DNA of 64,000 nt from Sulfurimonas sp. (GCF_018698455.1 NZ_JABIOQ010000024.1:17127-81126), one strand, 5' to 3'. Shown: positions 37,234 to 49,125, counted from the stretch's first letter. The notes: generated by a model not told the origin, from the sequence alone. Made by a program: numbers and translations.

Positions 37234-38610
37234 ATGGATAAAATGTGGTCAGGTCGTTTTAATGCAAGTGCTTCAAGTCTATTAGACCAGTTTAATGCTT
37301 CAATTATGTATGATAGAAAGCTTTATAAAGAAGATATTGAGGGCTCAGTCGCTCATGCTTCTATGCTTGCTAAACAAGGTATTCTAACATCAGAAGAGCT
37401 AATTGAAATCATAGATGGTTTAAATCAAGTGAGATCTGAAATAGAGTCTGGTTCTTTTGAATGGAATATACAGGATGAAGATTTGCATATGGGTATAGAA
37501 AAACGCTTGACTCAACTCATTGGTGATAGTGGTAAGAAATTACATACTGCAAGAAGTAGAAATGACCAAGTTGCAGTGGATTTTCGTCGTTATGTTCTTC
37601 GTAAAAACTTAGAGATTGTAGATTTAATGAAGTTACTTATGAAAGAAGTTCTTGTAGTGGCAGAGAAACACTCAGAGACACTAATGCCTGGAATGACTCA
37701 CCTTCAACATGCACAACCTATCAACTTTGGATTTCACTTAGGGGCATATCTTTGTATGTTCAAACGCGATATTCAAAGATTTGAAGATTCATACAAGCGC
37801 AATAATATTTCTCCACTTGGTTGTGCTGCCTTAGCTGGAACACCACATAATGTGGATAGAAATATGACAGCTGAGATGTTAGGCTTTGATAGTGTAAGTG
37901 TAAACTGTTTAGATACGGTAAGTGATAGAGACTTTGCTCTTGAAATACTTTTTAATATTTCAACAATGATGATGCATATTTCACGCTTGAGTGAAGAAAT
38001 AGTTATGTGGTCTTCATATGAGTTTGGGTTTGTAGAACTCAGTGATGAATATTCTACCGGTAGCTCAATTATGCCACAGAAGAAAAATCCTGATGTTCCC
38101 GAACTTCTTCGTGGAAAAACTGGTCGTGTCTATGGGTCACTAATGGGACTTTTGACAGTAATGAAAGGGCTTCCTTTAGCCTATAACAAAGATACACAAG
38201 AAGATAAAGAAGGAGTTTTTGATGCAGTTGAGACTGCTGAAATATCTTTAGAGATACTAAAAGAAGCTATTAAAACAATGGAAGTTAAATCTCAAAATAT
38301 GGAGTCGGCATGTGCGATTGGACATTTAAGTGCAACTGATTTAGCTGACTATTTAGTCGAAAAATGTGAAATTCCATTTCGTGAAGCACATTTTATAACA
38401 GGTCGTGCTGTTGCTAAGGGCGAAGAGCTTAAAATCGACTTATCTAAGATGGATTTTAAGTACTTAAAAGAGATTGATGCGAGAATAAATGAAGATGTAA
38501 TGGCATACTTAGAACTTCGTCACTCAATGAATGCAAGAACTTCAGAGGGCGGAACTGCATCTGTAAGAACTGAAGAACAACTAGAGCACTTTAAAAACTA
38601 TCTGAAGTAA
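37234..38610 (+). CDS. argH: Argininosuccinate lyase
   Basis: Last step of arginine synthesis. Motifs are [27 protein letters not shown] and the superfamily signature [12 protein letters not shown]. The length of 458 is normal. Confidence 0.98.
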   Translation: MDKMWSGRFNASASSLLDQFNASIMYDRKLYKEDIEGSVAHASMLAKQGILTSEELIEIIDGLNQVRSEIESGSFEWNIQDEDLHMGIEKRLTQLIGDSGKKLHTARSRNDQVAVDFRRYVLRKNLEIVDLMKLLMKEVLVVAEKHSETLMPGMTHLQHAQPINFGFHLGAYLCMFKRDIQRFEDSYKRNNISPLGCAALAGTPHNVDRNMTAEMLGFDSVSVNCLDTVSDRDFALEILFNISTMMMHISRLSEEIVMWSSYEFGFVELSDEYSTGSSIMPQKKNPDVPELLRGKTGRVYGSLMGLLTVMKGLPLAYNKDTQEDKEGVFDAVETAEISLEILKEAIKTMEVKSQNMESACAIGHLSATDLADYLVEKCEIPFREAHFITGRAVAKGEELKIDLSKMDFKYLKEIDARINEDVMAYLELRHSMNARTSEGGTASVRTEEQLEHFKNYLK

Positions 38611-38623
38611 ACAAGGAATAATT

Positions 38624-39088
38624 ATGAAAATTAGCATAACACATAAAGAAGAAATGAAGTTTGAAGCAAAAACTGCAAAAAGTAGTTTCATTATAGATTG
38701 TCCAACAATATCCCCGATAGAATATTTTTTATCTGGAATTATTACTTGTAGTGCTACAGATTTGATTATGATGCCTAAAAATCAAGGTAAAACTGTTAGT
38801 AACTTAGTTGTTGATGGGGAAGTTGTTCGTGCTGAGCCGCATCCTGCAAAGTTCACATCTTTACACCTAACATATACTTTTGACTCTGATGCTGATGATA
38901 CAATGGCACAAAGGTGGGTGATGGCATCAATAGAAACATATTGTTCAACTATTAATACTATTCGTGATACTACTAAAATAACATATTCAGTTACACATAA
39001 TGGAAAACTAATCTGTGAAAATAAAGAAGTTATAAGTGGTGGTGGTTCTAATATTGATATGGGTGAGATAGAAGCCTGTCCAAGTTAA
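38624..39088 (+). CDS. OsmC family protein
   Basis: A 154-residue cytoplasmic protein of the OsmC/Ohr fold. The two redox-type Cys positions are present, in SGIITCSATDL and in ETYCSTINTI. The family acts on organic hydroperoxides, but this divergent member is not clearly OsmC or Ohr. It follows argH by 13 bases. Confidence 0.75.
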   Translation: MKISITHKEEMKFEAKTAKSSFIIDCPTISPIEYFLSGIITCSATDLIMMPKNQGKTVSNLVVDGEVVRAEPHPAKFTSLHLTYTFDSDADDTMAQRWVMASIETYCSTINTIRDTTKITYSVTHNGKLICENKEVISGGGSNIDMGEIEACPS

Positions 39089-39192
39089 AAGAGTAAATCT
39101 TAAAAAAAGTATGACAAAACGCAAAGTTTTTGAATGTTAAGGCAAAAATTGACTAGAATTCAAACATAAAAATTATCTACAAGGATTATATT

Positions 39193-39309
39193 ATGTTTGA
39201 AATGACTATTGTTTTATTAGCTAGTATTGCATTAATGAGTATAGCTTATGAGTTTACCTTTGTTGCAAAAGGTAGAGATTGGGGAGAAAACTCAAAGAGT
39301 TTTTTCTAG
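39193..39309 (+). CDS. Small membrane protein, 38 aa
   Basis: MFEMTIVLLASIALMSIAYE is one hydrophobic helix, followed by a polar tail FTFVAKGRDWGENSKSFF. AAGGA at 39181-39185 lies 7 bases before the ATG, an excellent SD. Its stop overlaps the stop of the convergent HIT gene by 4 bases. It has no recognised family and is too short for most annotation pipelines. Confidence 0.6.
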   Translation: MFEMTIVLLASIALMSIAYEFTFVAKGRDWGENSKSFF

Positions 39310-39662
39310 AGATTATTCATAGGATCTGCATCACTGAAATGCCCCCATTTTAGTTTTGCCCCACCAAGAATATGAAAGTGTAAATGGCCAACTTCTTGCC
39401 CACCGTTATCTCCGATATTTGTTATAACTCTATATCCCGTCTTATCTATTTTTACTTCTTTAACAACTTTTTGTATAAAGCTAGTAAAACCTGACATAGT
39501 TTCTGGTTTCACATCATCAAAACTATCTACATGTACTTTTGGAATAGCGAGTATATGGACTGGTGCTTTAGGATTTATATCGTGAAAAGCAAGAAAGTTT
39601 TCATCTTCTAGTATTACATTTGAGGGTATTTCATTATTAACTATTTTACAAAATAGGCACAT
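39306..39662 (-). CDS. HIT family hydrolase
   Basis: A 118-residue nucleotide hydrolase/transferase with the histidine triad HLHFHILGG near 94-102. The N-terminal MCLFCKIVNNEIPS contains the two Cys typical of HINT-like zinc sites. The gene is divergent from pheS, as its homologue is close to pheS in H. pylori. Confidence 0.92.
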   Translation of the reverse strand: MCLFCKIVNNEIPSNVILEDENFLAFHDINPKAPVHILAIPKVHVDSFDDVKPETMSGFTSFIQKVVKEVKIDKTGYRVITNIGDNGGQEVGHLHFHILGGAKLKWGHFSDADPMNNL

Positions 39663-39684
39663 ATTAAATCCTTAATTTTGTTTA

Positions 39685-39690
39685 ATTATA
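39685..39690 (-). promoter_or_regulatory. -10 element of the HIT gene
   Basis: TATAAT on the minus strand, 23 bases before the HIT ATG, leaving a very short leader. Confidence 0.5.
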
Positions 39691-39734
39691 ACATACTAAA
39701 AGTCTAATGAAGCTATTTATAACTTATATTAAAG

Positions 39735-39740
39735 TATAAT
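39735..39740 (+). promoter_or_regulatory. -10 element of the pheS-pheT-aroA-ispH operon
   Basis: TATAAT 35 bases before the TTG start of pheS, in ATATTAAAGTATAATAATAG. No clear -35. Confidence 0.55.
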
Positions 39741-39774
39741 AATAGATAAAATCAATAATTATGGAAGAGTAAAT

Positions 39775-40767
39775 TTGAAAGAATGGTATGATAAAATAAA
39801 TGAAGCTAAGGATGTTCAAACACTTGAAGACATCCGTATAGCTGTATTTGGTAAAAAAGGTGTTTTAGCAGCTGAATTTATAAAAATGAAATCAGCGCCA
39901 AATGAGGAAAAATCTCAAATAGCTAAAGAATTAAACACTCACAAATCGACTCTAATGAATGAGTTTACAGCAAAAAAAATAACACTGCAAACCCAAGAAT
40001 TGCAAATAGCTATGAAAGCAGAAGCAATTGATGTTTCAATGTTTAGTGCTCGAAGTCAAGCAGGTGCCTTACACCCTGTTATGGAGACAATGGACAAAAT
40101 CGTAGAATATTTTTCATCTATGAACTTTGCAGTAAAAACAGGTCAGATTGTTGAAGATGACTTTAACAACTTTGAAGCACTTAACCTTCCAAAGTATCAT
40201 CCTGCACGTGATATGCAAGACACATTTTACTTTAAAGATGAGATGATGCTTCGAACACATACATCACCTGTTCAAATTAGAACTATGATGAGTACTAAGC
40301 CTCCCATTCGCATGATAGCACCAGGAGCCGTTTTTCGTAGGGATTATGATTTAACACATACACCTATGTTTCACCAAGTTGAAGGTCTATTAGTAGATGA
40401 AGAAGGAACTGTTTCTTTTGCAAATCTAAAGTTTATTTTAGAAGATTTTTTAAAATATATGTTTAGTGATGTTGATGTTCGTTTTCGTCCATCATTCTTT
40501 CCGTTTACGGAACCTTCTGCTGAAGTAGATATCTCTTGCATTTTTTGTAAGGGAGATGGCTGTCGTGTTTGTTCTCAAACGGGATGGTTAGAAGTTCTAG
40601 GATGTGGAATTGTTGATCCAAATGTTTTCGAAGCTGTGAAGTATGAAAATGTTAGTGGTTATGCCTTCGGACTTGGAGTAGAGCGCTTTGCGATGCTTAT
40701 TCACCAAATTGGAGATCTTCGTTCACTGTTTGAAGGTGATTTAAAGTTACTGGAGCAGTTTCAATGA
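39775..40767 (+). CDS. pheS: Phenylalanyl-tRNA synthetase alpha subunit
   Basis: The catalytic subunit. Motifs are [24 protein letters not shown] and [19 protein letters not shown], then the motif 3 [16 protein letters not shown] stretch. The length of 330 is normal. It starts with TTG, supported by GGAAGAG upstream. The stop overlaps pheT by 4 bases. Confidence 0.97.
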   Translation: MKEWYDKINEAKDVQTLEDIRIAVFGKKGVLAAEFIKMKSAPNEEKSQIAKELNTHKSTLMNEFTAKKITLQTQELQIAMKAEAIDVSMFSARSQAGALHPVMETMDKIVEYFSSMNFAVKTGQIVEDDFNNFEALNLPKYHPARDMQDTFYFKDEMMLRTHTSPVQIRTMMSTKPPIRMIAPGAVFRRDYDLTHTPMFHQVEGLLVDEEGTVSFANLKFILEDFLKYMFSDVDVRFRPSFFPFTEPSAEVDISCIFCKGDGCRVCSQTGWLEVLGCGIVDPNVFEAVKYENVSGYAFGLGVERFAMLIHQIGDLRSLFEGDLKLLEQFQ

Positions 40768-43094
40768 TAGTTACAAAATCTTGGTTAAATGAGTGGATAG
40801 ATCTTCGTGCAATATCAACTGATGAACTTGCAAAAACTTTTAATGCCATAGGACTGGAAGTAGATAGGGTTCATGAATATAGAATTCCAAAAAAAATTAT
40901 TTTTGGAAAAGTTTTAGAATGTGAAAAACACCCTGATGCTGATAAACTAAATGTATGTCAGGTTGATATCGGCTCAAGTATTCGTCAAATTGTTTGTGGT
41001 GCTTCAAATGTGAGAGCTGGATTAACTGTTGTAGTCGCTGTAATTGGAGCTCAAATGCCTTCAGGTCTTACTATAAAACCTGTACAATTGCGTGGTGTAG
41101 ACTCTGATGGTATGATATGTTCAGCAGAGGAAATAGGACTACCTGACTTGGGTGATGGTATTCTTGAAATAGATGAGAGTATTGGTTTATTTGAATTAGG
41201 TCAAGAAGTAAATGAAAACAGTATTTTTAATGATGATCTCATAGAAATTGAACTTACTGCAAATAGAGGTGATTGTCTAAGTATTAGAGGTGTTGCGCGT
41301 GACCTTAGCGCGGCATTTGATAGACCTATTAATGACTACATAGAAACTGATAATGATGAAAAACGTGGAATTGGAAGAGTCTTTTCTTTAATTCATGAGA
41401 AAAATTTAGATGTCAATTTACAGTATAAAGCACTTGATTTAAAAGAGTTAGAAATTCCATTATCTATAAAACTTAGATTAGCTCAAATTGAAGAAAATCG
41501 TGAGTGTGATATAGAAGCATTACTTCTTTATGTAACACAGAGTACAGGTGTTATTTTACGTGCATATAAACATGACTTTTTTTGTGCTGAAAATAAAAAA
41601 ATGGCTAACGTGGCACTAACTGAAGACGAAAATGGATTTGCATGCATTTCAGGAACTAGTACAGCTTCTATTGTTGGTATTATTCAAAATGATGAGTCAA
41701 AAACTGCTGGGACAGAGGGAACAATCCTACTTGAAGCGAGTTATATTCCTCCTGAAATAATTTCTAAAAAGATGTCAGAGTCGAAGATGGCTTCAGGACC
41801 TATGTTTTATAAAACATCAAGAGGTAGTGAACCTGAATTGACAATGGGAATATCTTACTGTGTTGATTTAATTGAATCACATTCAAGAAGTTCTACATTT
41901 AGTGGTAAAACAGAATTGACAAATCCTTTTAAAGAAAAAATTGTCATTGTTACAAAGCAGGAAATTGACAATATTATTGGTGCCGTGATTGATAAAATAG
42001 TTATCACAAAAATATTAAAAAATCTCGGGTTTAACATATCAAAATCATCGGCAGATAATTTTGTAATTAGTGTGCCTCAGTTCCGTCATGACATACTTAA
42101 TAAACAAGATATAGTTGAAGAGATTGTAAGAATGGTTGGTATTGATAATATACCATCTAAACCATTTCTTCTTAAAGAAGATAATCGACTAGAGGATAAC
42201 TACTTTGAGTATAAAAAACGTAGTATTTTTCGACATCGTGCAGCATCAACTGGTTTTAATGAATCTGTTCATTTTGTTTTTGATGAAAAAAAAGTTCTTA
42301 ATAATTTTGGTTTCCAAACAACTATTGAAGAACTAGAGCTTTTAAATCCTATTGTCCAAACATTAGATACTTTAAGACCAACTCTTTTAACAGGATTACT
42401 AAAGGCAACATCTGCGAATGTTAAAAATGGTTATTCTTCTGTAAAACTTTTTGAGATTGGTTCTGTATTTACTCCAACTCGGGATGAATCATATAAATTA
42501 GCTATGATTTTTTCAGGAGATAAAGAACAAGAGGGTTTATCAAACTCAGGAAAACCACAAAAGATAGACTTTGCATATTTTACTCAGAAGGTTTCTGATG
42601 TTATTGGTTCATTTGAACTAAGAAAATATAATACATTACATACTCTTTCTCATGATTTTCAAACAGCAGAAATTTTGATTGATGGTACTGTAGTTGGCGA
42701 ACTTTTTAGAACACATCCTCATGTAGAAAAAGAGTATGATCTAGAAACAACTTTTATGTGTGAAATAGACTTTGAGAAAATTCCATATAGCCTTAAAATA
42801 GCGCAGAAAACATCCAAGTATCAGGCATCTTTTAGAGATTTAAGTGTTATTATGCCACAAGAGATGAGTTATGAAAAAGTTAAAACTGTCATTGAAGCGA
42901 ATGCAACACAAGAAATAGTGCGTTTTTATCCTGTAGATAGATATAGCGATGATAGCTTAGGTGAAAGTATGAGCTTAAGTCTACGCTTTGTACTTCAGTC
43001 AACTAAAAAAACATTAGAAGAAGAAGATATTACACTTTCAATGAATACAATTTTAGAATCACTTCAGCGTGAGTTAGGTATTGGCCTAAGATGA
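40764..43094 (+). CDS. pheT: Phenylalanyl-tRNA synthetase beta subunit
   Basis: A 776-residue multidomain protein: N-terminal tRNA-binding EMAP-like domain (about 40-150, with [13 protein letters not shown]), B3/B4 editing domain, B5 domains, catalytic-like domain and a C-terminal anticodon-binding domain ([18 protein letters not shown]). Overlaps pheS and aroA by 4 bases each. Confidence 0.97.
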   Translation: MIVTKSWLNEWIDLRAISTDELAKTFNAIGLEVDRVHEYRIPKKIIFGKVLECEKHPDADKLNVCQVDIGSSIRQIVCGASNVRAGLTVVVAVIGAQMPSGLTIKPVQLRGVDSDGMICSAEEIGLPDLGDGILEIDESIGLFELGQEVNENSIFNDDLIEIELTANRGDCLSIRGVARDLSAAFDRPINDYIETDNDEKRGIGRVFSLIHEKNLDVNLQYKALDLKELEIPLSIKLRLAQIEENRECDIEALLLYVTQSTGVILRAYKHDFFCAENKKMANVALTEDENGFACISGTSTASIVGIIQNDESKTAGTEGTILLEASYIPPEIISKKMSESKMASGPMFYKTSRGSEPELTMGISYCVDLIESHSRSSTFSGKTELTNPFKEKIVIVTKQEIDNIIGAVIDKIVITKILKNLGFNISKSSADNFVISVPQFRHDILNKQDIVEEIVRMVGIDNIPSKPFLLKEDNRLEDNYFEYKKRSIFRHRAASTGFNESVHFVFDEKKVLNNFGFQTTIEELELLNPIVQTLDTLRPTLLTGLLKATSANVKNGYSSVKLFEIGSVFTPTRDESYKLAMIFSGDKEQEGLSNSGKPQKIDFAYFTQKVSDVIGSFELRKYNTLHTLSHDFQTAEILIDGTVVGELFRTHPHVEKEYDLETTFMCEIDFEKIPYSLKIAQKTSKYQASFRDLSVIMPQEMSYEKVKTVIEANATQEIVRFYPVDRYSDDSLGESMSLSLRFVLQSTKKTLEEEDITLSMNTILESLQRELGIGLR

Positions 43095-44368
43095 GTAAAG
43101 TTGTAGTTACCCCTTCAAATAGCTTTTCGCTTTGTATTGATGACATCGCTTCTGATAAATCTATATCTCATAGAAGTGTTATGTTTGCTATGCTTGGTAA
43201 TGGTGTAAGTACAATAGAGAACTTTTTACGTGCTGAAGATACAATGAACTCTTTAGAAATTGTTAAAAACCTTGGTGCTGTAGTAGAAGATGATGGAAAA
43301 ATTATAAAAATATCATCAAAAGGAATTCAAGAGAGTTTTGAAGTTCTTGACTGTGGTAATTCTGGAACAGGGATGCGTTTATTTTGTGGACTTTTAAGTT
43401 CAGCTTATGGGCATTTTGTTCTAACTGGTGATAAATATTTACGAAGTCGTCCTATGAAACGTGTTACGGGGCCTCTTCGTGATATTGGTGCAATTATAGA
43501 TGGTAGAGAAGAGTCTAATCTTGCACCACTAAGTATTCGTGGAGCATCGTTGAAAGCTTTTGATTATAAGAGTAAGATAGCATCTGCACAAGTAAAATCT
43601 TGTATGATACTAGCAGGACTCCGAGCTGATGGTGTTTGTACATATACTGAACCAGAACTTTCTCGTGATCATACTGAAAGAATGTTACAGGGAATGGGAG
43701 CAAATATCAAAGTTGATGGTTTTAAAACAACTATTACTCCGATGAAAGAACTTCTCTCACCTTTAACTATTAGGGTGCCAGCAGATCCTTCAAGTGCTTT
43801 TTTCTTCGCTGTTGCAGCAGCAATAATACCTGATTCGGATATTTTGCTAGAAGGGCTTACCCTTAATCCAACACGAATAGAAGCTTTTAAAGCACTAGAG
43901 CGAATGGGTGCAAATATAAGCTATGAGATTAAAGATAACAAGTATGAACCAATTGGTAATATACATATAAAATATGCACCACTTTATGGTATCGTAGTAG
44001 AAGACAACATATCATGGTTAATTGATGAACTTCCAGTACTTTCAATAGCTATGGCTTGTGCTAAAGGTGAAAGTCTTGTTAAAAATGCCGAGGAACTTCG
44101 TGTTAAAGAATCAGATAGAATTTCTACAGTGGTGGAGGGCCTTCGTACTTCAAATATAGAAGTGCATGAGTATAAAGATGGATATAAAATTGTTGGCGGT
44201 GAATTAAAATCATCGGTAGTAGATAGTGATGGTGATCATAGAATAGCAATGAGTTTTATTATTGCAGGACTAAAGTGCGGGATGGAAGTTACAGATTTAG
44301 AATGCATCAATACATCTTTTCCAAACTTTTTTGAATTACTTGAAAAAATTACAAAAGTTGAGAAATAA
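43091..44368 (+). CDS. aroA: 3-phosphoshikimate 1-carboxyvinyltransferase (EPSP synthase)
   Basis: The sixth shikimate-pathway step. Motifs are [30 protein letters not shown] and LRVKESDRI, then DGDHRIAM. The length of 425 is normal. Confidence 0.97.
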   Translation: MSKVVVTPSNSFSLCIDDIASDKSISHRSVMFAMLGNGVSTIENFLRAEDTMNSLEIVKNLGAVVEDDGKIIKISSKGIQESFEVLDCGNSGTGMRLFCGLLSSAYGHFVLTGDKYLRSRPMKRVTGPLRDIGAIIDGREESNLAPLSIRGASLKAFDYKSKIASAQVKSCMILAGLRADGVCTYTEPELSRDHTERMLQGMGANIKVDGFKTTITPMKELLSPLTIRVPADPSSAFFFAVAAAIIPDSDILLEGLTLNPTRIEAFKALERMGANISYEIKDNKYEPIGNIHIKYAPLYGIVVEDNISWLIDELPVLSIAMACAKGESLVKNAEELRVKESDRISTVVEGLRTSNIEVHEYKDGYKIVGGELKSSVVDSDGDHRIAMSFIIAGLKCGMEVTDLECINTSFPNFFELLEKITKVEK

Positions 44369-45198
44369 TGAAAATAGAACTTGCTGAGAATTATGGTTTT
44401 TGTTTTGGTGTTAAACGTGCTATTAAGATAGCAGAAGAAAATACAAATTCTGTTACATATGGACCTCTAATTCATAATTCAAAAGAGATTGGAAGACTAG
44501 ATAAAAACTTTAAGGTTGGTCTTAATGAAGATTTTAAATCTTTTAAAGCTGGTGAAAAAGTGATTGTTCGAACGCATGGCATAGTTAAGGATGAATTAGT
44601 ACAACTTCACTCGAAGGGTGTTGATGTTGTTGATGCGACATGTCCTTATGTGACAAAACCACAGGAAATTTGCCAAGAGATGAGTGAGGCAGGTTATGAT
44701 GTATTGATTTTTGGGGATGAACAACATCCAGAAATTAAAGGTGTAAAGTCTTATGCAACACATGGAGCTAGAGTTGTTACTTCGGTAGAGGATGTGAAAA
44801 ATATGAAATTTAAAGAAAATATTGCTTTAGTTGCTCAGACAACAAGAAAAGTCGAAGATTATATGATGATTGTAAACTATCTTATTCCGCGTTATAAAGA
44901 AGTTAGAGTCTTTAACACTATATGTAATGCTACTTTTGAAAATCAAGAAGCTGTATATGATATTTCAAAAAAAGCTGATGTAATGATAGTAATAGGTGGA
45001 AAGAATTCATCTAATACTAAAGAACTCTTTAGTATTGCTACCGATAATTGTCCTGACAGCTATCATATAGAAGATGAAACTGAAATTTTAACTACTTGGT
45101 TTGATAAAAAAGAATTTTGTGGAATTAGTGCAGGAGCTTCAACTCCTGACTGGATTATAAAAAATGTAATAAATAGTATAGAAAAATGTGTTAATTGA
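44368..45198 (+). CDS. ispH: 4-hydroxy-3-methylbut-2-enyl diphosphate reductase
   Basis: The last enzyme of the MEP isoprenoid pathway, an Fe-S protein. Its three cluster Cys are in GFCFGVKRAI, DATCPYV and NTICNAT. The length of 276 is normal. The start overlaps the aroA stop by one base. Confidence 0.97.
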   Translation: MKIELAENYGFCFGVKRAIKIAEENTNSVTYGPLIHNSKEIGRLDKNFKVGLNEDFKSFKAGEKVIVRTHGIVKDELVQLHSKGVDVVDATCPYVTKPQEICQEMSEAGYDVLIFGDEQHPEIKGVKSYATHGARVVTSVEDVKNMKFKENIALVAQTTRKVEDYMMIVNYLIPRYKEVRVFNTICNATFENQEAVYDISKKADVMIVIGGKNSSNTKELFSIATDNCPDSYHIEDETEILTTWFDKKEFCGISAGASTPDWIIKNVINSIEKCVN

Positions 45199-45274
45199 TT
45201 TAGTTTTTATTAACACTTTCTTTTTCTTTTCAGAGTTCTTCCTCATTTTTATAGCTATATAATCATTATTTAGA

Positions 45275-45280
45275 TATAAT
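45275..45280 (+). promoter_or_regulatory. -10 element of rpsA
   Basis: TATAAT in TTATTTAGATATAATCACGA, 33 bases before the rpsA ATG. The word closely resembles the argB and hisG promoters. Confidence 0.6.
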
Positions 45281-45312
45281 CACGACAATTTTTATGTAAC
45301 AGAGGATAGATA

Positions 45313-46968
45313 ATGGCGTTCGATAACGAATTATTAGATGAAGAGAATTTTGCAGCAATGTTTGCAGAAAGTGAAAAAAAGCAAGAAACAAGCCGTATAG
45401 TAGAAGGTGAGATTGTTGAGATCCAAGAGGATGAAAACAGAGCATTAGTTGGCGTTGGCGATAAGCTAGAAGGTATTATAAACCTTGATGAGATTCGTAA
45501 TGAAGATGGTACACTCAAGTTCGCTTGTGGTGATAAAATTAAAGTTATGCAAATGGGCTATTATAATGAGCGTCCTAAGATTTCTTATACAAAAGTTTTA
45601 GAGCAAGAAAAAACTATTGAGTTTATTGAAGCCAACAAAGACGATTTTGAAGAATTAATCATCGAAGGTATAATCACTAAAAAGAATCGTGGTGGTTATG
45701 TAGTTGAAGCTGATGATGTTTCTTTCTTTATGCCACGTTCACTTGCTGCATTTAAAGAGACTGACGAAGTTGTTGGTCGTAAGATCAAAGCACAAGTTGT
45801 AAAGATAGATCCAGCTGAGAACTCTATAGTAGTTTCTCGTCGTAAACTTTTCAATGAAGAGCGCAAAAAGAAAAAAGAGATTATTGATCAACTTATGGCA
45901 GAAGATGTTGTTGTTGAAGGGACTATCAAAAAAATCACTTCTTACGGTATGTTCGTAGATGTTGGTGGTGTTGATGGTTTAGTTCACTACAATGAAATTA
46001 GCTATAAAGGTCCAGTCAACCCTTCAAAGCTTTATAAAGATGGCGATGTAGTAACTGTTAAAGCTATTTCTTACGATAAAGATAAGCGCCATCTTTCGTT
46101 ATCTATTAAAGCTGTTATATCTGATCCATGGGCTGAAGTTGAGTCTGAATTAGATGAAGGCGATACTATTACAGTAACAGTTTCAAATATTGAAGCTTAT
46201 GGTGTATTTGTTGACCTTGGTAATGATATTGAAGGTTTCTTACATATCTCAGAAATTTCTTGGAACAAAAATGTTAAAAATCCTAATGATTATTTAACTG
46301 TTGGCGAAGAGATAGATGTTGAAGTTATTGAAATTAATTCTAAGACTCATAAACTACGTGTTTCTCTTAAGCGTCTTTTACCAAAACCATTTGATGAGTT
46401 CATAAAGAACTATAACGAAGGTGACATTGTTACTGGAACTATCACTTCACTTACTGACTTTGGTGCGTTTGTTCGCATTTCAGGTGTTGAAGGTCTTTTA
46501 CATAACCAAGACATCTCATGGGATAAAAATACAAAAGCAAAAGAAACTTTAACATCTGGTGATGAGATTGAAGTTAAAATTGCTAAAATCAATTCAGAAG
46601 ATCAAAAAATATCTTTAAATCGTAAAACTCTTTTAGAGTCTCCGATAGATAAATTTGCTACAGCGAATAAAGTAAACTCAATCGTTTCTGGAACTATACG
46701 TGATATTAAAGACTTTGGTGTATTTGTATCTCTTGAAGATGGTGTTGATGCACTTATCCGTGACGAAGACTTGGAGCCACTTGTAAAAGGTGAACTTGAA
46801 GCTGGACAAACTATAGAAGCGGCAATAGCTAATATTGATACAAAACGCGATCGTATACGTCTTTCTGTTAAAAAATTAGATTATCTTAAAAATCAAGAAA
46901 TGCTTGAAGAGATTAATGACACGGAGTCACACTCTTTAGGTGACCTAATAAAAGATAAATTTCAGTAA
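45313..46968 (+). CDS. rpsA: 30S ribosomal protein S1
   Basis: mRNA-binding ribosomal protein with six consecutive S1 domains over 551 residues; for example VVEGTIKKITSYGMFVDVGG and VSGTIRDIKDFGVFVSL. The first two domains bind the ribosome. SD AGAGGA upstream. Flanked by ispH and serA as in H. pylori. Confidence 0.97.
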   Translation: MAFDNELLDEENFAAMFAESEKKQETSRIVEGEIVEIQEDENRALVGVGDKLEGIINLDEIRNEDGTLKFACGDKIKVMQMGYYNERPKISYTKVLEQEKTIEFIEANKDDFEELIIEGIITKKNRGGYVVEADDVSFFMPRSLAAFKETDEVVGRKIKAQVVKIDPAENSIVVSRRKLFNEERKKKKEIIDQLMAEDVVVEGTIKKITSYGMFVDVGGVDGLVHYNEISYKGPVNPSKLYKDGDVVTVKAISYDKDKRHLSLSIKAVISDPWAEVESELDEGDTITVTVSNIEAYGVFVDLGNDIEGFLHISEISWNKNVKNPNDYLTVGEEIDVEVIEINSKTHKLRVSLKRLLPKPFDEFIKNYNEGDIVTGTITSLTDFGAFVRISGVEGLLHNQDISWDKNTKAKETLTSGDEIEVKIAKINSEDQKISLNRKTLLESPIDKFATANKVNSIVSGTIRDIKDFGVFVSLEDGVDALIRDEDLEPLVKGELEAGQTIEAAIANIDTKRDRIRLSVKKLDYLKNQEMLEEINDTESHSLGDLIKDKFQ

Positions 46969-46979
46969 GCATTGCTAAA

Positions 46980-47459
46980 ATGCAAAAGATTTTAAAATGG
47001 CTTACTCCACTCATTTCAGTAGGAGTAGCTATTTTTATTATCTTTTTTCTTATATCTATTAATTCCCAAGGGAAATTTATAGAAACTGAACCTCTTATTC
47101 TGAATAGTAAAGTTGTAATACAAAAGCCTGAAAAAGTCTGGTTAGAACACTTTTCAAAATCAGAAAAATTCGGTTATTCTTACCCTGTTAATGAAGTTTA
47201 TGTCAAAGTAGACTTAAAAGAAAAAATAACTAAAACTATAACTTATAAGTTATATGCAAAGATTTTAGATCCCTATCAACTTTTTTGTCTGAAAGAGGAA
47301 CTAAAAAATCATAAACTGAAGTATCATCTTGAAAAAGAGAATACAAATGTAGTTTTATTTATTTATTCACGAGATGTTAATAAATTAAATAAATTAGTTA
47401 AAGTACTAAAAGATTATAAAATTATGGCAAAAGTAATGTCGTACAAAGAGGAATATTAA
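46980..47459 (+). CDS. Membrane-anchored hypothetical protein conserved between rpsA and serA
   Basis: 159 residues with one N-terminal transmembrane helix (about 8-28) and a soluble C-terminal domain. The pattern FCLKEELKNHKLKYHLEKENTNVVLFIYS near 106-134 hints at an alpha/beta fold resembling SPOR-like domains, which is only a guess. A protein occupies the same slot between rps1 and serA in H. pylori. The next gene starts directly at its stop. Confidence 0.75.
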   Translation: MQKILKWLTPLISVGVAIFIIFFLISINSQGKFIETEPLILNSKVVIQKPEKVWLEHFSKSEKFGYSYPVNEVYVKVDLKEKITKTITYKLYAKILDPYQLFCLKEELKNHKLKYHLEKENTNVVLFIYSRDVNKLNKLVKVLKDYKIMAKVMSYKEEY

Positions 47460-49049
47460 ATGAAAAAATATACTGTAGTTGTTTGTGACCATATACATGA
47501 AGCTGGCCTTAAAATGCTTCAAGAAGATGAAAATATTAATTTTATATTAGCGGCAGATGAGCCTAAAGATAAACTAATTAAAGAAATTATTCCAAAAGCT
47601 GATGTCGCTATTACTCGAAGTTCAACAGATGTTGATGATTTCTTTTTAGAGAATGCTACAAATTTAAAAGCCGTTGTTCGTGCTGGTGTTGGTGTTGACA
47701 ATGTTGATATTCCTGGATGTTCTAAGCAAGGTATAATTGTTATGAATGTACCAACTGCAAATACAATTGCAGCAGTTGAGCTTACTATGGCTCATATACT
47801 TTCATGTATGAGAATGTTTCCATACTCTCATGACCACTTAAAAAACCAACGTATATGGAAACGTGAGAAGTGGTATGGTTATGAAATGAAGGGCAAAAAA
47901 CTTGGTGTTATTGGTTTTGGTAATATTGGAAGTCGTGTAGCAAAACGTGCTCAAGCATTTGAAATGGATATTGTTGCATTTGACCCATATATTAACCCAT
48001 CAAAGGTTACTGACCTTGATATGACTTATACTAAGAACTTTGAAGATATTTTAGCATGTGATATTATTACAATTCATACACCTAAAAATCAAGAGACTAT
48101 TGGTATGATTGATGAGCCTGAATTTGCTCAAATGAAAGATGGTGTAGTTGTGATTAACTGTGCACGTGGTGGTCTTTATAATGAAGAAGCACTTGTTAAT
48201 AACTTAAAAAATGGAAAAATCCGTTTTGCAGGTATAGATGTATTTAACAAAGAACCGGCTACAGATCATCCACTACTAGATCTTGATAATGTAACAGTAT
48301 CTCCTCACCTAGGTGCTAATACATTTGAGTCTCAGTATAACATTGGAACACAAGCTGCAAGTAATGCAATAGAAGCAGCAAAAGGCATCGCATATCCACA
48401 TGCAATGAACTTACCAATTGATGAGTCAAAAATACCTTCTTTTGTAAAACCATTTTTAGAAATGGGACAGAAAATAGGATTTTTAGAATCTCAAATTAAT
48501 AAAAATCAGATTATTTCAATTAAAGTAACTGGTCATGGGGAAATAGCTGCATATGTAGAGTCTCTTTCTACTTTTGTTGCAGTGGGTGCAATGAGCCAAA
48601 ATTCTGGTGACACAATAAACTATGTTAATGCAGAGTTTGTAGCAAAAGAAAAAGGTATAAATATTGAGGCAGAAGCATGTGCTGATTCTTCAGTTTATAA
48701 AAATCTGATTACTATTAAACTAACTACATCAGAAGGCACTACAAGTATAAGTGCTACTATCTTTGATGATAATGTACAGCGTTTAGTTAATATTGATGGT
48801 TTTGATATTGATGTTGCTCTTCGTGGTGGACTAGTTATGTTTAAAAACACAGATATTCCGGGTGTGATTGGAAGTGTTGGTACAGTACTAGCAAATAATA
48901 AAGTAAATATTTCAGATTTTTCACTTGCAAGAAATGACAACAAAGAAGCTTTAGCTGTCATCTTAGTAGATGATGCTGTTGGTGAAAAAGCACTTAAAGA
49001 GTTAGCTTCTCTTGATGCGTGTATAGGTGTTAACTACGCTTGCATTTAA
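47460..49049 (+). CDS. serA: D-3-phosphoglycerate dehydrogenase (long form)
   Basis: The first step of serine synthesis. The NAD site is GVIGFGNIGSRVAKRA, with the catalytic Arg/Glu/His of the D-2-hydroxyacid dehydrogenase family (CARGGLYNEEAL, SPHLGANT). An intervening domain and a C-terminal ACT domain (about 450-529, DIPGVIGSVGTVLA) follow, as in long-type SerA. The ACT domain suggests serine feedback. Confidence 0.96.
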   Translation: MKKYTVVVCDHIHEAGLKMLQEDENINFILAADEPKDKLIKEIIPKADVAITRSSTDVDDFFLENATNLKAVVRAGVGVDNVDIPGCSKQGIIVMNVPTANTIAAVELTMAHILSCMRMFPYSHDHLKNQRIWKREKWYGYEMKGKKLGVIGFGNIGSRVAKRAQAFEMDIVAFDPYINPSKVTDLDMTYTKNFEDILACDIITIHTPKNQETIGMIDEPEFAQMKDGVVVINCARGGLYNEEALVNNLKNGKIRFAGIDVFNKEPATDHPLLDLDNVTVSPHLGANTFESQYNIGTQAASNAIEAAKGIAYPHAMNLPIDESKIPSFVKPFLEMGQKIGFLESQINKNQIISIKVTGHGEIAAYVESLSTFVAVGAMSQNSGDTINYVNAEFVAKEKGINIEAEACADSSVYKNLITIKLTTSEGTTSISATIFDDNVQRLVNIDGFDIDVALRGGLVMFKNTDIPGVIGSVGTVLANNKVNISDFSLARNDNKEALAVILVDDAVGEKALKELASLDACIGVNYACI

Positions 49050-49125
49050 AAATTTTGCTTTGGAGTATATATTTAACTATTTCTTGAGTATAATAGAAAA
49101 TAGAATATTCTAAAGGAATTTTACC

